Shown: positions 48,948 through 58,033, numbered from the stretch's first letter. The stretch: DNA of 64,000 nucleotides from JAGGAG01 sp031402225 (GCA_031402225.1 JANNSD010000023.1:39375-103374), one strand, 5' to 3'. Made by a program: numbers and translations. Notes: generated by a model from the letters alone, not told the origin.

Positions 48948-50552
48948 ATGAGCGATATCGATTCCGGTCGTAGAGACTTCCTCAAGAGCACAGGCGTTGC
49001 GACGCTGGGTCTTGCCGCCGCTTCCAGCTTTCCGGGTCTCGCCCATGCGCGGTCCGAAGCGCCGCCCGCCACGTACGATATCAATGCCCAGTTTGCGGAG
49101 TTCATGCGCGGCATCGGCGGTACGCCGGCCGATGGTGGCGGCACGGTGGAGTTCGTCGGCTCGGATCCGATGGTCCGAAGCCACTTTCGCATTGGCGCGG
49201 CGATGGCGCTGCCGGCGATGGGTGCCGGCGTGGGCGCTGCGGCCATCTGGCGCGAGCGCACCGGTCAGGGGCAGGATCTGAAGGTCGATTTACGGGAATC
49301 CATCTACAACGTCAACCCGCTGGTCGGGCTGATCCTGCTGAAGTCCCAGCAGGCGGGTCGCATTCCCGATGCCGATCCCCTGCCGGCCAACTTCAGGTTC
49401 ATTCCCACCGTCAACGGATTGCTGTTGCAGGCGCCGCTCGGCTTCGGCAACCCGATGACGTTCGTGCCGTTCGAGACCAAGGACGGACGCTACTTCAACA
49501 TCACCGGTGCCTATCCGCACCTCGAAGAACGCGGCCTGCGCGCACTGAACGTGCCACCCGGGCGGGAAAACCTCGTGCGCGGCTTCAAGCAGGTCAATTC
49601 GTTCGAGTTCGAGGAAGAGCTGAACAAGGCGGGCGGCGTCGGCGCCGTGCACCGCACGACCGACGAGTGGCTGGCCCATCCAGAAGGCAAGTACCTGGCG
49701 CAGACGCCACTGATCGAGATCGTCAAGATCGGCGATTCCGAGCCTGCGCGCTGGACGCCCAATCCGGCGCATCCGCTGTCCGGTGTGCGTGTGCTGTCCA
49801 ACACCCACGTCATCGCGGGTACCTGTTCGTCGCGCACCCTCGCCGAACATGGCGCCGAGGTGCTGCATATGGCACGTGACCAGGCGTTCGAGCACGAGGG
49901 CCTGGTTATCGACGTCAACGTCGGCATGCGTTCGACCTTCGTCGACCTGCGTAACGCCGACCAGAACAAGCGCATGAAGTCCCTCGTGCCGCAGGCCGAT
50001 GTGTTCGTCGAGAATTATCGTCCGGGCACGATGGACCGTCTCGGTTTCGGCGCCAGGGAACTGGCGAGCGCGCGGCCGGGCCTCATCTATCTATCGATCA
50101 ACGGCTACAGCGCCGACGGGCCGTGGTCCGCCCGCGGTGGCTTCGACATGGAAGGGCTGACGGTCAGCGGCTTCACGCTGTCCGAGGGCAATGGCAAGCC
50201 GCGCTTCCCGCCGACGATGGTGATGAACGACTACATCGCCGGCTACCTGGGCGCGGCCGGGGTACTGGCCGCGCTGCGCCGCCGTGCAAAGGAAGGGGGC
50301 AGCTATCACGTGCGCATCAGCCTGGCGCGCGCGGCGATGTGGTACGCGAGCCTCGGTCGCTTCCCGACCACCGAATTTGATGCCAACGACCCGGCGCACC
50401 GGATGATCGACCCCAGGGTTCTCGTTCGGCAGACCCCTTACGGTGAAGTGCGACGCCTCGCCTCGCAGGTGCAGATGTCGAAGACCCCTGGTGACTGGCG
50501 CGACCCGCTGGTGGCGGTTCGCGGCTCGGACACGGTGAGGTGGGAGACTTAG
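48948..50552 (+). CDS. Tat-exported CaiB/BaiF (family III) CoA-transferase-like protein
   Basis: The 534 aa product from ATG 48948 (GGAG 6 nt upstream) has a textbook twin-arginine motif GRRDFLKSTG (Arg8-Arg9), a hydrophobic stretch and cleavage-like PGLAHAR. The body again has a degenerate first half and a full CoA-transferase half: LSGVRVLSNTHVIAGTCSS, ADVFVENYRPGTMDRLGFG, and Asp428 in MNDYIAGYLGAAG at the catalytic position. It follows the porin by 25 nt, so they are probably co-transcribed. The C-terminus is ordinary, and the right secA repeat begins 23 nt after its stop. Confidence 0.78.
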   Translation: MSDIDSGRRDFLKSTGVATLGLAAASSFPGLAHARSEAPPATYDINAQFAEFMRGIGGTPADGGGTVEFVGSDPMVRSHFRIGAAMALPAMGAGVGAAAIWRERTGQGQDLKVDLRESIYNVNPLVGLILLKSQQAGRIPDADPLPANFRFIPTVNGLLLQAPLGFGNPMTFVPFETKDGRYFNITGAYPHLEERGLRALNVPPGRENLVRGFKQVNSFEFEEELNKAGGVGAVHRTTDEWLAHPEGKYLAQTPLIEIVKIGDSEPARWTPNPAHPLSGVRVLSNTHVIAGTCSSRTLAEHGAEVLHMARDQAFEHEGLVIDVNVGMRSTFVDLRNADQNKRMKSLVPQADVFVENYRPGTMDRLGFGARELASARPGLIYLSINGYSADGPWSARGGFDMEGLTVSGFTLSEGNGKPRFPPTMVMNDYIAGYLGAAGVLAALRRRAKEGGSYHVRISLARAAMWYASLGRFPTTEFDANDPAHRMIDPRVLVRQTPYGEVRRLASQVQMSKTPGDWRDPLVAVRGSDTVRWET

Positions 50553-50575
50553 TCCCGGCCGGTCAGGCCAGCGGC

Positions 50576-50626
50576 GCGGATCGGGGAAGAATTACAAGAA
50601 GTGCCACGGGGTGGGGAAGTAGCTAC
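50576..50626 (+). repeat. Right copy of the secA 3'-end direct repeat
   Basis: The second copy of the 51-base segment (see 42938-42988) differs at 50580 (a) and 50592 (t). The latter would change a Lys codon of the SEC-C motif to Asn, so this copy is no longer under selection as secA. It leads directly into the end of the intact LssY_C gene. It marks the right end of the presumed insertion. Confidence 0.93.
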
Positions 50627-51348
50627 GTCGAATCGGGCGCCGGCGTGGCCGGCGCGCCCACCACCACGATCGCCAGCCGTCCATCGGTGAAGTAGGGATC
50701 GCCGCCCCCGTTCTTCCCTGTCCGCTCACGCTGGAACCCGTCCAGCCAGTGCAGCTCGGCCACCATGCCCGCGCGCCGCAGGTCCTCCAGGACGTTGTCC
50801 CGCTCGGCGTCTGTTCCCGGCGCGATGTGATGGGTGATCTGCCCGGTGGTATGGCTCAGCCCGACCGAGCGATCGAAGGTGGCCCCGGCCGCCCACAGCG
50901 TCCGCCCTGACGAGTCCTGCTCCGGTGCCAGCCAGAAGCGGATGTGATGTCGCTGGGTCGGGTCTTCCCCGAAGGGAAACTCGAACGTCAGGTCCTGCTT
51001 CTTGCCCCACAGCATCAGCGGGCTGACCGGCGCATCGTCATAGGAACGATGGAATACCGTGCCGGCCGCGATTTCCAGGCTGCTCTTGAGGGTGATCGGG
51101 TCGGCGGGATGCCAACCGGCCGCCAGCATCGCCCCGACTACCTGGTCGCGGGTGCCGACGAAGAGCAGGTTGATCGGATCACCCGGAATGCCGTTCGCGG
51201 TTTCCGAGTGGCGGGGCAACTTGTCGGCGGTGGGCGGTGCCGCCACGGCTGCTTCCTTCTCACGCCGTCGCCAGATCCTGGGCAGGGCGAGGTAGGCGGT
51301 GGCCAGCCACAGCACGACAAGGGCGATGATGATCCGGCGCGCTGACAT
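50623..51348 (-). CDS. LssY C-terminal-domain membrane protein
   Basis: The 241 aa minus-strand protein has one N-terminal membrane helix (IIIALVVLWLATAYLALP) and a LssY_C-type domain with DPINLLFVGTRDQVVGAMLAAGW, SYDDAPVSPLML and HHIRFW. The function of this domain is not settled; it occurs in proteins linked to membrane phospholipid and to type II secretion loci. Its 3' end abuts the right secA repeat with zero bases between the stops. A diverged, broken copy of its 3' end lies at 42985-43123. Confidence 0.78.
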   Translation of the reverse strand: MSARRIIIALVVLWLATAYLALPRIWRRREKEAAVAAPPTADKLPRHSETANGIPGDPINLLFVGTRDQVVGAMLAAGWHPADPITLKSSLEIAAGTVFHRSYDDAPVSPLMLWGKKQDLTFEFPFGEDPTQRHHIRFWLAPEQDSSGRTLWAAGATFDRSVGLSHTTGQITHHIAPGTDAERDNVLEDLRRAGMVAELHWLDGFQRERTGKNGGGDPYFTDGRLAIVVVGAPATPAPDST

Positions 51349-51463
51349 ACTGGGTCCTCGATGGGATGACGTCGGCGGTGCCGCGGCGGTGAACCCGCCG
51401 GTTCGTGCCGGTCGGCGCGATCTGGATACCGGCCTGGTGAAGTGCGCCCCATAAGATGGGTTC

Positions 51464-52147
51464 ATGCCTGCCGTTCTCGAATCCCTGCGTAGCGTCGATC
51501 GCCCGCGTGAGCGGCTCTGGGCCCTCGGCGCCTCGGCCCTTGCCGCCCCCGAACTGCTCGCCATCCTGCTCGGCACCGGCACCCGATCGGGTGACGTCCT
51601 CTCGACGTCCCAGTCGCTGCTCGCGAGCGCGAACGGCTCCCTCCGGCGCCTGGCGACTCGTCCCGCATCCGAATGGCAGCGCCAGGGAGGCATCGGCCCC
51701 ACCAAGGCGGCCCGGCTGCTCGCCGCCTTCGAGCTTGGGCTTCGGATGGCCCAGGAGGAACGGCCGCCGGTCCTGCGCATCCGCGACCCGCAGGACGTCG
51801 TCCGCATCTTTGCCCCGCGCCTTCGCGACCTGAGCGTCGAGGAATTCCACCTCCTGGCGCTGGACACCCAGTCGCAAGTGCTCCGGGAAGTGCTTGTCAC
51901 TCGCGGCATCCTGAACAGTTCGCTGGTGCATCCCCGCGAGGTATTCCGGCCGGCCATCGCCGAGGCGGCCGCCGGGATCATCGTCGTGCACAATCATCCG
52001 AGCGGCGACCCGACACCATCGGCGGAAGACCGGGCGGTCACCCGCCAGCTGGTGGCGGCTGGTCAGTTGCTCGACCTGCCGGTCTACGACCACATCATCG
52101 TCGCAGGCGACCGCTGGCTCTCGTTCTCCCAGGCAGGCCTGCTGTGA
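51464..52147 (+). CDS. radC: RadC/UPF0758 family JAB-domain protein
   Basis: The 227 aa protein has an N-terminal helix-hairpin-helix region (ERLWALGASALAAPELLAILLGTG, then GIGPTKAARLLAAFELG). The JAB1/MPN-type domain holds EFHLLALDTQSQVL and VVHNHPSGDPTPSAED (JAMM-like metal motif). The family is annotated as DNA repair, but the evidence for that is weak and JAB domains can also be deubiquitinase-like peptidases. Its promoter is unclear. It is convergent with the lipoprotein gene 2 nt away. Confidence 0.88.
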   Translation: MPAVLESLRSVDRPRERLWALGASALAAPELLAILLGTGTRSGDVLSTSQSLLASANGSLRRLATRPASEWQRQGGIGPTKAARLLAAFELGLRMAQEERPPVLRIRDPQDVVRIFAPRLRDLSVEEFHLLALDTQSQVLREVLVTRGILNSSLVHPREVFRPAIAEAAAGIIVVHNHPSGDPTPSAEDRAVTRQLVAAGQLLDLPVYDHIIVAGDRWLSFSQAGLL

Positions 52148-52149
52148 GG

Positions 52150-52809
52150 CTACTTCCCGTACATTGACCCGCCGGGTCCGTACGTGGGCCTGCTGGGTGG
52201 CGGGGGCGGTGGCGGCGGCGGTGCCAGGACAATTGGCGCGCCCCGCCCTGCGGCGGGGGGAAGTTGCGACCCGCCCGGATGGCACTCGGCCTGCCCTCCC
52301 TTCAGCTTCCAGCTGGCCGGCTGACCGTTCGCCATCGTCAGCACGCCGCTCTCACGCTCCGTGACGTAGCGCGGTCCCGTGGGAGCCAGCACCTTCGCCC
52401 TGACCGTGACCGTGAACGGTACCTGGGTACTCCCCCCACCTGAATCTGGCGCGGAAGCCACCAACCGGAGTGGCAGGGCGAGCGAAGCGCGCGAGGGAAG
52501 GACCAGGCTGTTGGCGTCCCCGACGCCGGGCTGCGCCGTGCCATCCACCACGAGCAGCATCGCCAGGCTGTCCAATTGCAAGTCATAGTCGTTGGTATTG
52601 CAGCCGGAAAGCAGAAACTGCAGTTGGTCCTTCTCGCCGTCCGCAGCCATGCTGATCTCAACCAGGTTGACCCGCGGATCCTCGTAGAGCCACAGGCCCA
52701 GCCCGGTGCACCCGGCGAGCACGCCGCATGCAAGCCAGGCAATGGACACCCGCCACGATGGCGCCGTCAGGACCGCCAGCCTGCAGGACATCCGGGAGAG
52801 TCTTGGCAT
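52150..52809 (-). CDS. Lipoprotein with LEA14-like domain and polyproline tail
   Basis: The 219 aa minus-strand product has a lipobox LACGVLAGC near residue 34, so several N-terminal starts are possible. The mature part has DPRVNLVEISMAADGEKD and paired beta strands like the LEA14/WHy (water stress and hypersensitive) domain. A C-terminal tail holds nine consecutive prolines followed by SRPTYGPGG. I infer a surface lipoprotein. No partner genes are evident; it is convergent with radC and divergent from rel. Confidence 0.65.
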   Translation of the reverse strand: MPRLSRMSCRLAVLTAPSWRVSIAWLACGVLAGCTGLGLWLYEDPRVNLVEISMAADGEKDQLQFLLSGCNTNDYDLQLDSLAMLLVVDGTAQPGVGDANSLVLPSRASLALPLRLVASAPDSGGGSTQVPFTVTVRAKVLAPTGPRYVTERESGVLTMANGQPASWKLKGGQAECHPGGSQLPPAAGRGAPIVLAPPPPPPPPPSRPTYGPGGSMYGK

Positions 52810-52927
52810 CTACCTATGATACGCGGACAACCGGGGAAATTGGGGACACGGCGGCCGCAACTTGCACCGGCCCCGGTGTTGCGGCATCCTATATCATGGG
52901 GATTGTGTACCCGAAGCCCAGGTTCCG

Positions 52928-55117
52928 ATGACTGTCACCCGTCCCGACCTCGCCGACGCATCGCCGGAACTCCGGCGCTTGCTGGAGCCGCATCGCGCCC
53001 GGCTCGATCTCGAGCTGCTCGACCGGGCGCTCCGCTTCAGCGCGGCTGCCCACCGGGGGCAGAAGCGCATGTCGGGCGAGGATTTCATTTCGCACAGTAT
53101 TGCGGTCGCGCAGATCCTGGCGGAGCAGTTGCTCGACACCACGTCAATCGCGGCAGCCTTGCTGCACGATGTGGTGGAAGATTCCGACGTGCGGGTGGAA
53201 GACATTGCCCGCGAGTTCGGCGGCGAGATCGCCGGCATCGTGGACGGGCTGACGAAGATCTCCCACCTCACCTTCCGGTCGTCGGCCGAGGAACAGGTCG
53301 AGAACTACCGCAAGCTCCTGCTGTCGATCGCCAAGGATGCGCGGGTCATCATCATCAAGCTGTGCGACCGGCTGCACAACATGCGCACGCTGGAGCCACT
53401 CAGTCCGGAAAAGCGGCAGCGCATCGCCCTCGAGACGCGGGAAATCTATGCTCCCCTCGCCCATCGCTTCGGCATGGCGCGCATCAAGGCGGAGCTGGAG
53501 GACCTGGCGTTCAAGTTCCTCGAGCCGGACGATTTCCGCGCGCTGGTGGTGCAGGTCGCGTCCAAGAAGGCGGCGCGGGAGCAGCTGATCATCAAGTTGC
53601 GCACGCCGCTGGAGTACGAGCTGCGCCGTGCCGCCATCGAGAGCTTCGACATCACCGGCCGGCCCAAGCACCTCTGGTCGATCTTCCAGAAGATGAAGCG
53701 CCGCAACAAGGGGTTCGACGAGATCTACGACCTCATGGCGCTGCGCCTGATCGTCCGCACCGTGCCGGAGTGCTATCACGCCCTCGGCATCATCCATCAC
53801 AACTGGACACCGCTGCAGGAACGGATCAAGGACTACATCGCGAGTCCCAAGTCCAATGGGTACCAGTCGCTGCACACCACCATCTTCGGGCCCGGTGGCC
53901 AGCTCTTCGAGGTGCAGATCCGCACCCAGGAGATGCACCGCACCGCCGAATACGGTATTGCCGCCCACTGGATCTACAAGACCGACGGGAGCAGCGACGA
54001 GGTCGCGGAGCATCTCGGCTGGTTCCGCCAGCTCCTCGAGCTGCAGCAGGACACGCACAGCCCCGAGGAGTTCCTCGAGTTCCTCAAGGTGGACCTGTAC
54101 CAGGACGAGATCTTCGTCTTCACCCCGCAGGGCGACGTGAAGCAGCTGCCCAAGGGGGCCACGCCGATCGACTTCGCGTACCATGTGCATACCGAGGTGG
54201 GCGAGAAGTGCCAGGGCGCGAAGATCAACGGCCGCATTGCGCCGCTGCACCGGGAGATCAAGAACGGCGACACCGTCGAGATCCTCACCGGTCCGTCTGC
54301 GCGGCCCAGCCGCGACTGGCTCAATCACGTGCACACGGCGCGCGCGCGTCACAAGATCAAGCAGTGGATCAAGCATGAGGAGGAGACGGTCAGCCTGCAG
54401 CTCGGCCAGGAGATCCTCGAGCGCGAGCTCAAGAAGCGCCGGCTGACCGGCGCCGATGTGGCCCGCATGGAGCGCGCGGCGGCGGCCCTCTCGCTCGCGG
54501 ATGCGCGCGGCCTCACCATCGCGATCGGTCGCGGTGACGTCGCGATCGGCCAGGTGGTGCGGGCGCTCTTTCCCGACGCAGCCCTGGAGGAACTCCAGGA
54601 ACCGAAGCCGACGGTGTTCGGGCGCGTCATTGACCGGATCCGCCTGGGCCGCGGCATCAAGATCCAGGGCGTCGATGGGCTGATGGTCCGCTATGCCCAG
54701 TGTTGCCAGCCGGTGCCGGGAGACAAGGTGGTGGGCTACGTGACGCAGGGGAGGGGGATCTCGATCCACCGGTTCGACTGTCCCAACCTCCTCACGCTCT
54801 CGGCGGATGACCGCCGGGTGGAGATCGACTGGCACGAGACATCCGGGGAGTCGTTCGTGGTGCGCCTCGACGTGAATGGCAGTGATCGGCGCGGCTTCTA
54901 TGCCGACCTGATGCAGGCGGTGAGCGCATCCGGCACCAACATCAAGGCCGCTGACATCAATACCAGGGACGGCGCCGTGTTTGGCAACGTCTTCATCGAG
55001 GTGGACAACCTTCCTCACCTCGAAAAGGTGATGAAGGCGATGCGGCGCGTGAAGGGCGTACAGCAGGTGGACCGCCATGAGGAAGGCCAGCCTGGCGCAT
55101 CCAAGTCGACGGGCTGA
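52928..55117 (+). CDS. rel: Bifunctional (p)ppGpp synthetase/hydrolase (RelA/SpoT family)
   Basis: The 729 aa product controls the stringent response. An N-terminal HD hydrolase domain is intact (SHSIAVAQILAEQL, then AALLHDVVEDSDV), so hydrolase activity is likely. The synthetase domain shows HLWSIFQKMKRRNKGFDEIYD and KSNGYQSLHTTIFGPGGQ. TGS (DEIFVFTPQGDVKQLPKGAT) and a C-terminal ACT-like domain (VVRLDVNGSDRRGFYADLM) follow. ATG 52928 is chosen over upstream starts because the family N-terminus is short. The next gene is 1 nt away. Confidence 0.95.
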   Translation: MTVTRPDLADASPELRRLLEPHRARLDLELLDRALRFSAAAHRGQKRMSGEDFISHSIAVAQILAEQLLDTTSIAAALLHDVVEDSDVRVEDIAREFGGEIAGIVDGLTKISHLTFRSSAEEQVENYRKLLLSIAKDARVIIIKLCDRLHNMRTLEPLSPEKRQRIALETREIYAPLAHRFGMARIKAELEDLAFKFLEPDDFRALVVQVASKKAAREQLIIKLRTPLEYELRRAAIESFDITGRPKHLWSIFQKMKRRNKGFDEIYDLMALRLIVRTVPECYHALGIIHHNWTPLQERIKDYIASPKSNGYQSLHTTIFGPGGQLFEVQIRTQEMHRTAEYGIAAHWIYKTDGSSDEVAEHLGWFRQLLELQQDTHSPEEFLEFLKVDLYQDEIFVFTPQGDVKQLPKGATPIDFAYHVHTEVGEKCQGAKINGRIAPLHREIKNGDTVEILTGPSARPSRDWLNHVHTARARHKIKQWIKHEEETVSLQLGQEILERELKKRRLTGADVARMERAAAALSLADARGLTIAIGRGDVAIGQVVRALFPDAALEELQEPKPTVFGRVIDRIRLGRGIKIQGVDGLMVRYAQCCQPVPGDKVVGYVTQGRGISIHRFDCPNLLTLSADDRRVEIDWHETSGESFVVRLDVNGSDRRGFYADLMQAVSASGTNIKAADINTRDGAVFGNVFIEVDNLPHLEKVMKAMRRVKGVQQVDRHEEGQPGASKSTG

Positions 55118-55118
55118 G

Positions 55119-55523
55119 ATGGCGTTCTGGATCCTCAAGACCGAGCCCTCGACCTACTCCTTCGCCGACTTGCAGAAGGCCAAGCGTGCCGTGTGGGACG
55201 GCGTCGCGAATCCGGTGGCGCTCAAGAATCTCCGCGCCATGGCGGTCGGTGACGAGGCGATGATCTACCACACCGGCGACGAGAAGGCGGTGGTCGGGCT
55301 GGCACGCGTCGTGAGGGCGGCGTATGCCGACCCCAAACAGGACGATCCTCGGCTCGTGGTCGTGGATCTCGAGGCGGGGAAGCCGATGCCCACTCCGGTG
55401 ACCCTCAAGGCGATAAAGGCCGACCCCGTCTTTGCCGAGCTGGCGCTGGTGCGGCAGGGCAGGCTGTCGGTGGTGCCGGTGCCGGCGGCCCTCTGGACCC
55501 GCCTGCTCGACATGGGGGCGTGA
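55119..55523 (+). CDS. EVE-domain protein
   Basis: The 134 aa product from ATG 55119 has the EVE (PUA-like) pattern: FWILKTEPSTYSFADLQ, WDGVANPVALKNLRAM and GDEAMIYHTGDEKAVVGLARV. EVE domains bind modified bases in DNA or RNA, which suggests a nucleic-acid modification sensor or accessory role. That is inference from the family. It is one base after rel and 42 nt before uvrB. The start is well placed with GGGCTGAG upstream. Confidence 0.85.
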   Translation: MAFWILKTEPSTYSFADLQKAKRAVWDGVANPVALKNLRAMAVGDEAMIYHTGDEKAVVGLARVVRAAYADPKQDDPRLVVVDLEAGKPMPTPVTLKAIKADPVFAELALVRQGRLSVVPVPAALWTRLLDMGA

Positions 55524-55565
55524 CGACACTACCGAACAAAGGCCGAATCCGGTTACCTTCTCTCC

Positions 55566-57626
55566 ATGTCGCGCAATGCCTTCCAGGTCGTCGCCCCGTT
55601 CGAGCCCGCCGGAGACCAGCCCAAGGCCATCGCCGAACTGACGGCGGGCCTCCTGCGCGGCGACAAGTACCAGACGCTGCTCGGCGTCACCGGCTCCGGC
55701 AAGACGCTCACACTGGCGCACATGCTCGCCAACTACGGCAGGCCGACGCTCGTCCTCTCCCACAACAAGACCCTCGCCGCACAACTTTATGGGGAGCTGC
55801 GGCAGTTCCTGCCGGCGAATGCCGTCGAGTACTTCGTCTCCTATTACGACTACTACCAGCCCGAGGCGTACGTCCCGTCCACCGACGTGTACATCGAGAA
55901 GGATGCGTCGATCAACCCGGACATCGAGGCGCTCCGGCTGCGCGCCACGTCGAGCCTGATGGAGCGGCAGGACGTGGTGATCGTGGCGACCGTCAGCGCG
56001 ATCTACGGTCTGGGTGATCCGGTGGAGTACCGTCGGCTCATGGTCACGGTGAAGACCGGCGAGGAGCGGGGGCGGGATGCTATCCTCGCCGACCTGGTAC
56101 GCATCCAGTATGGCCGCAATGACGCCAGCTTCGAGCAGGGCACTTTCCGGGTGCGCGGGGATTCCATCGAGATCCATCCGGCGTACATGGAGCAGGCCTA
56201 TCGCATCGAGCTCTGGGGTGACTCCGTGGAGCGCATCAGCCGCATCGATCCGCTGACCGGCAACACCATCGCGGTGCTCGATCAGTGCGCCATTTATCCT
56301 GCCAAGCACTTCGTCACCCAGCGGGCCACCGTGGAACGCGCGGTCAAGCTGATCCGCGCCGAGCTCGCCGATCGGCTGCTCGAACTCAAGTCGGCGGGCA
56401 AGTTGCTCGAGGCGCAGCGACTGGAGTCGCGCACCAGCTTCGACATCGAGATGCTCCTCGAGGTGGGCACCTGTGCCGGCATCGAGAACTACTCCCGGCA
56501 CCTCACGGGGCGGCAACCCGGGGAGCGGCCGTCGTGCCTCATCGACTACTTCCCGGACGACTACCTGGTCATCGTGGATGAGTCCCACGTGTCCTTGCCG
56601 CAGATCGGCGGGATGTTCAACGGCGATCGCGCCCGGAAGACGACGCTGGTCGAGTACGGATTCCGGCTCCCGTCGGCGCTGGACAACCGGCCGCTGCACT
56701 TCGACGAGTTCATGAGCCTGGCGCCCCAGATGATCAATGTCTCCGCCACGCCGGGCGACCAGGAGCTGCGGCTGTCGGGTGGCGTAATCGTGGAACAGAT
56801 CATCCGGCCCACGGGCCTGATTGATCCGGAAGTCGAGATCCGCCCGGTGAAGGGGCAGGTCGACGACCTGTTGCAGGAGATCCGCGAGCGGGTGAAGGCG
56901 CGGGAGCGGGTGCTCGTGACGACGCTGACCAAGCGCATGTCCGAGGACCTCACCGACTACCTGCAGCAGGCGGGGGTGCATGTCCGCTACCTCCACTCCG
57001 ACATTGATGCCATCGAGCGCATCGAGATCCTTCGCGGCCTGAGGCTGGGAGACTTCGACGTGCTGGTGGGGATCAACCTCCTGCGCGAGGGACTCGACCT
57101 CCCCGAGGTGTCCCTGGTCGCAATTCTCGATGCCGACCAGGAGGGTTTCCTCCGGTCCGACCGTTCAATCGTCCAGACGATCGGCCGTGCTGCGCGCAAC
57201 GTGCATGGTCTGGGCGTCCTGTACGCCGACCGGATCACCGGGTCGATGCAGCGGGCCATTGCCGAGATGGACCGTCGCCGCGCCATCCAGCGGGCCCACA
57301 ACATCGAGCATGGAATCACGCCGCAGTCCATCGTGAAGTCGCTGGAGGAAGTGCGCCTCTCGACCCATGTCGCCGATGCGCGCACCGAACGGGTCAAGCC
57401 GGAGCCCGGACGGACCGAGACGTACATCGATCCACACGACCCGCAGCAGCGCGCGAAGTTCATGGAACAGCTGGAGCGGCGCATGCGCGAGGCGTCGGCC
57501 AACCTCGAGTTCGAGGAGGCGGCCCTCCTGCGCGACCAGTTGAACGAGTTGCGGGCCATGGGTGCGCCCAACGTCCGGCGAACCGCGGGCGGCACGGCGG
57601 TGCGCCAGCGGCGCGGTCGGCGCTGA
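55566..57626 (+). CDS. uvrB: Excinuclease ABC subunit B
   Basis: The 686 aa helicase-like subunit verifies DNA damage in nucleotide excision repair. LLGVTGSGKTLTLAHML is Walker A; the beta-hairpin YYDYYQPEAYVPSTDVYI follows. Motif VLVGINLLREGLDLPEVSL and SATPGDQEL are later helicase motifs, and the C-terminal UVR domain (LEFEEAALLRDQLNEL) binds UvrC. The length fits. The stop overlaps tsaE by one base. UvrA and UvrC are not in the window. Confidence 0.96.
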   Translation: MSRNAFQVVAPFEPAGDQPKAIAELTAGLLRGDKYQTLLGVTGSGKTLTLAHMLANYGRPTLVLSHNKTLAAQLYGELRQFLPANAVEYFVSYYDYYQPEAYVPSTDVYIEKDASINPDIEALRLRATSSLMERQDVVIVATVSAIYGLGDPVEYRRLMVTVKTGEERGRDAILADLVRIQYGRNDASFEQGTFRVRGDSIEIHPAYMEQAYRIELWGDSVERISRIDPLTGNTIAVLDQCAIYPAKHFVTQRATVERAVKLIRAELADRLLELKSAGKLLEAQRLESRTSFDIEMLLEVGTCAGIENYSRHLTGRQPGERPSCLIDYFPDDYLVIVDESHVSLPQIGGMFNGDRARKTTLVEYGFRLPSALDNRPLHFDEFMSLAPQMINVSATPGDQELRLSGGVIVEQIIRPTGLIDPEVEIRPVKGQVDDLLQEIRERVKARERVLVTTLTKRMSEDLTDYLQQAGVHVRYLHSDIDAIERIEILRGLRLGDFDVLVGINLLREGLDLPEVSLVAILDADQEGFLRSDRSIVQTIGRAARNVHGLGVLYADRITGSMQRAIAEMDRRRAIQRAHNIEHGITPQSIVKSLEEVRLSTHVADARTERVKPEPGRTETYIDPHDPQQRAKFMEQLERRMREASANLEFEEAALLRDQLNELRAMGAPNVRRTAGGTAVRQRRGRR

Positions 57627-58033
57627 TGCGGACGCTGACCGAGGCGGAACTCGCGGTCGAGGGAGAGCGGATCGGCCGGGCGCTGCCGCCGGGCGCCGTC
57701 GTCCACCTGGAGGGCGAGCTGGGTGCCGGTAAGACCACCATGGTGCGCGCGATTGCCCGGGGGCTCGGCGTCGCCGAGGCCGCGACCAGCCCGACGTATG
57801 CCCTTGTGCACCGCTACCTGGGCCGGCGCGGCCCGGTGTTCCATCTCGACTGCTACCGGCTGCGTCGTCCGGAGGAGTCGGCCGACCTGGACTGGGCGGG
57901 GCTTGCCGCCGACGGCGATGCGCTGCTCATTGAGTGGCCGGAGCGGGCCACCGGCTGGGTGCCGGCCGCCACGGTACGCGTGCGCCTGACGCACCTGCCC
58001 GATCCATCGCTGCGCGGCATGGAACTCGGCTGA
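57626..58033 (+). CDS. tsaE: tRNA threonylcarbamoyladenosine biosynthesis ATPase TsaE
   Basis: The 135 aa P-loop protein has VVHLEGELGAGKTTMVRAI (Walker A), SPTYALVHRY and HLDCYRLRRPEE typical of TsaE/YjeE. It supports t6A37 synthesis with TsaB, TsaC and TsaD. It is coupled to uvrB by one base and to tsaB by overlapping TGATG. The length is normal and nothing is missing. Confidence 0.94.
   Translation: MRTLTEAELAVEGERIGRALPPGAVVHLEGELGAGKTTMVRAIARGLGVAEAATSPTYALVHRYLGRRGPVFHLDCYRLRRPEESADLDWAGLAADGDALLIEWPERATGWVPAATVRVRLTHLPDPSLRGMELG

Larger units (their letters stand above)
42989..50575. mobile_element. Probable foreign insertion at the secA 3' end (genomic island)
   Basis: The segment lies between two near-identical copies of the secA 3' end. 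It contains a flippase, two Tat-signal CoA-transferase-fold proteins, an OprB-like porin and a decayed CoA-transferase fragment, which share no function with the flanking genes. Its genes are more loosely spaced and use both strands, unlike the tight plus-strand operons around it. No integrase, transposase or inverted terminal repeats are seen, so the mechanism is unknown. Homologous exchange or a misassembly are alternatives. Confidence 0.6.

Noticed and set aside
42989..50575. Classical transposon or prophage identity for the inserted segment
   Set aside because: No transposase, integrase, phage gene or terminal inverted repeat is found. Only the direct repeats support mobility, so no named element type is claimed.
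52576..54378. Plus-strand frame of 600 codons overlapping the lipoprotein gene and rel
   Set aside because: It crosses the rel start in another frame, and the rel product has complete HD and synthetase motifs. The alternative product is Arg/Pro/His-rich with no family sign.
53144..56996. Two long minus-strand frames opposite rel and uvrB
   Set aside because: Both are antisense shadows of conserved proteins with no motif of their own.
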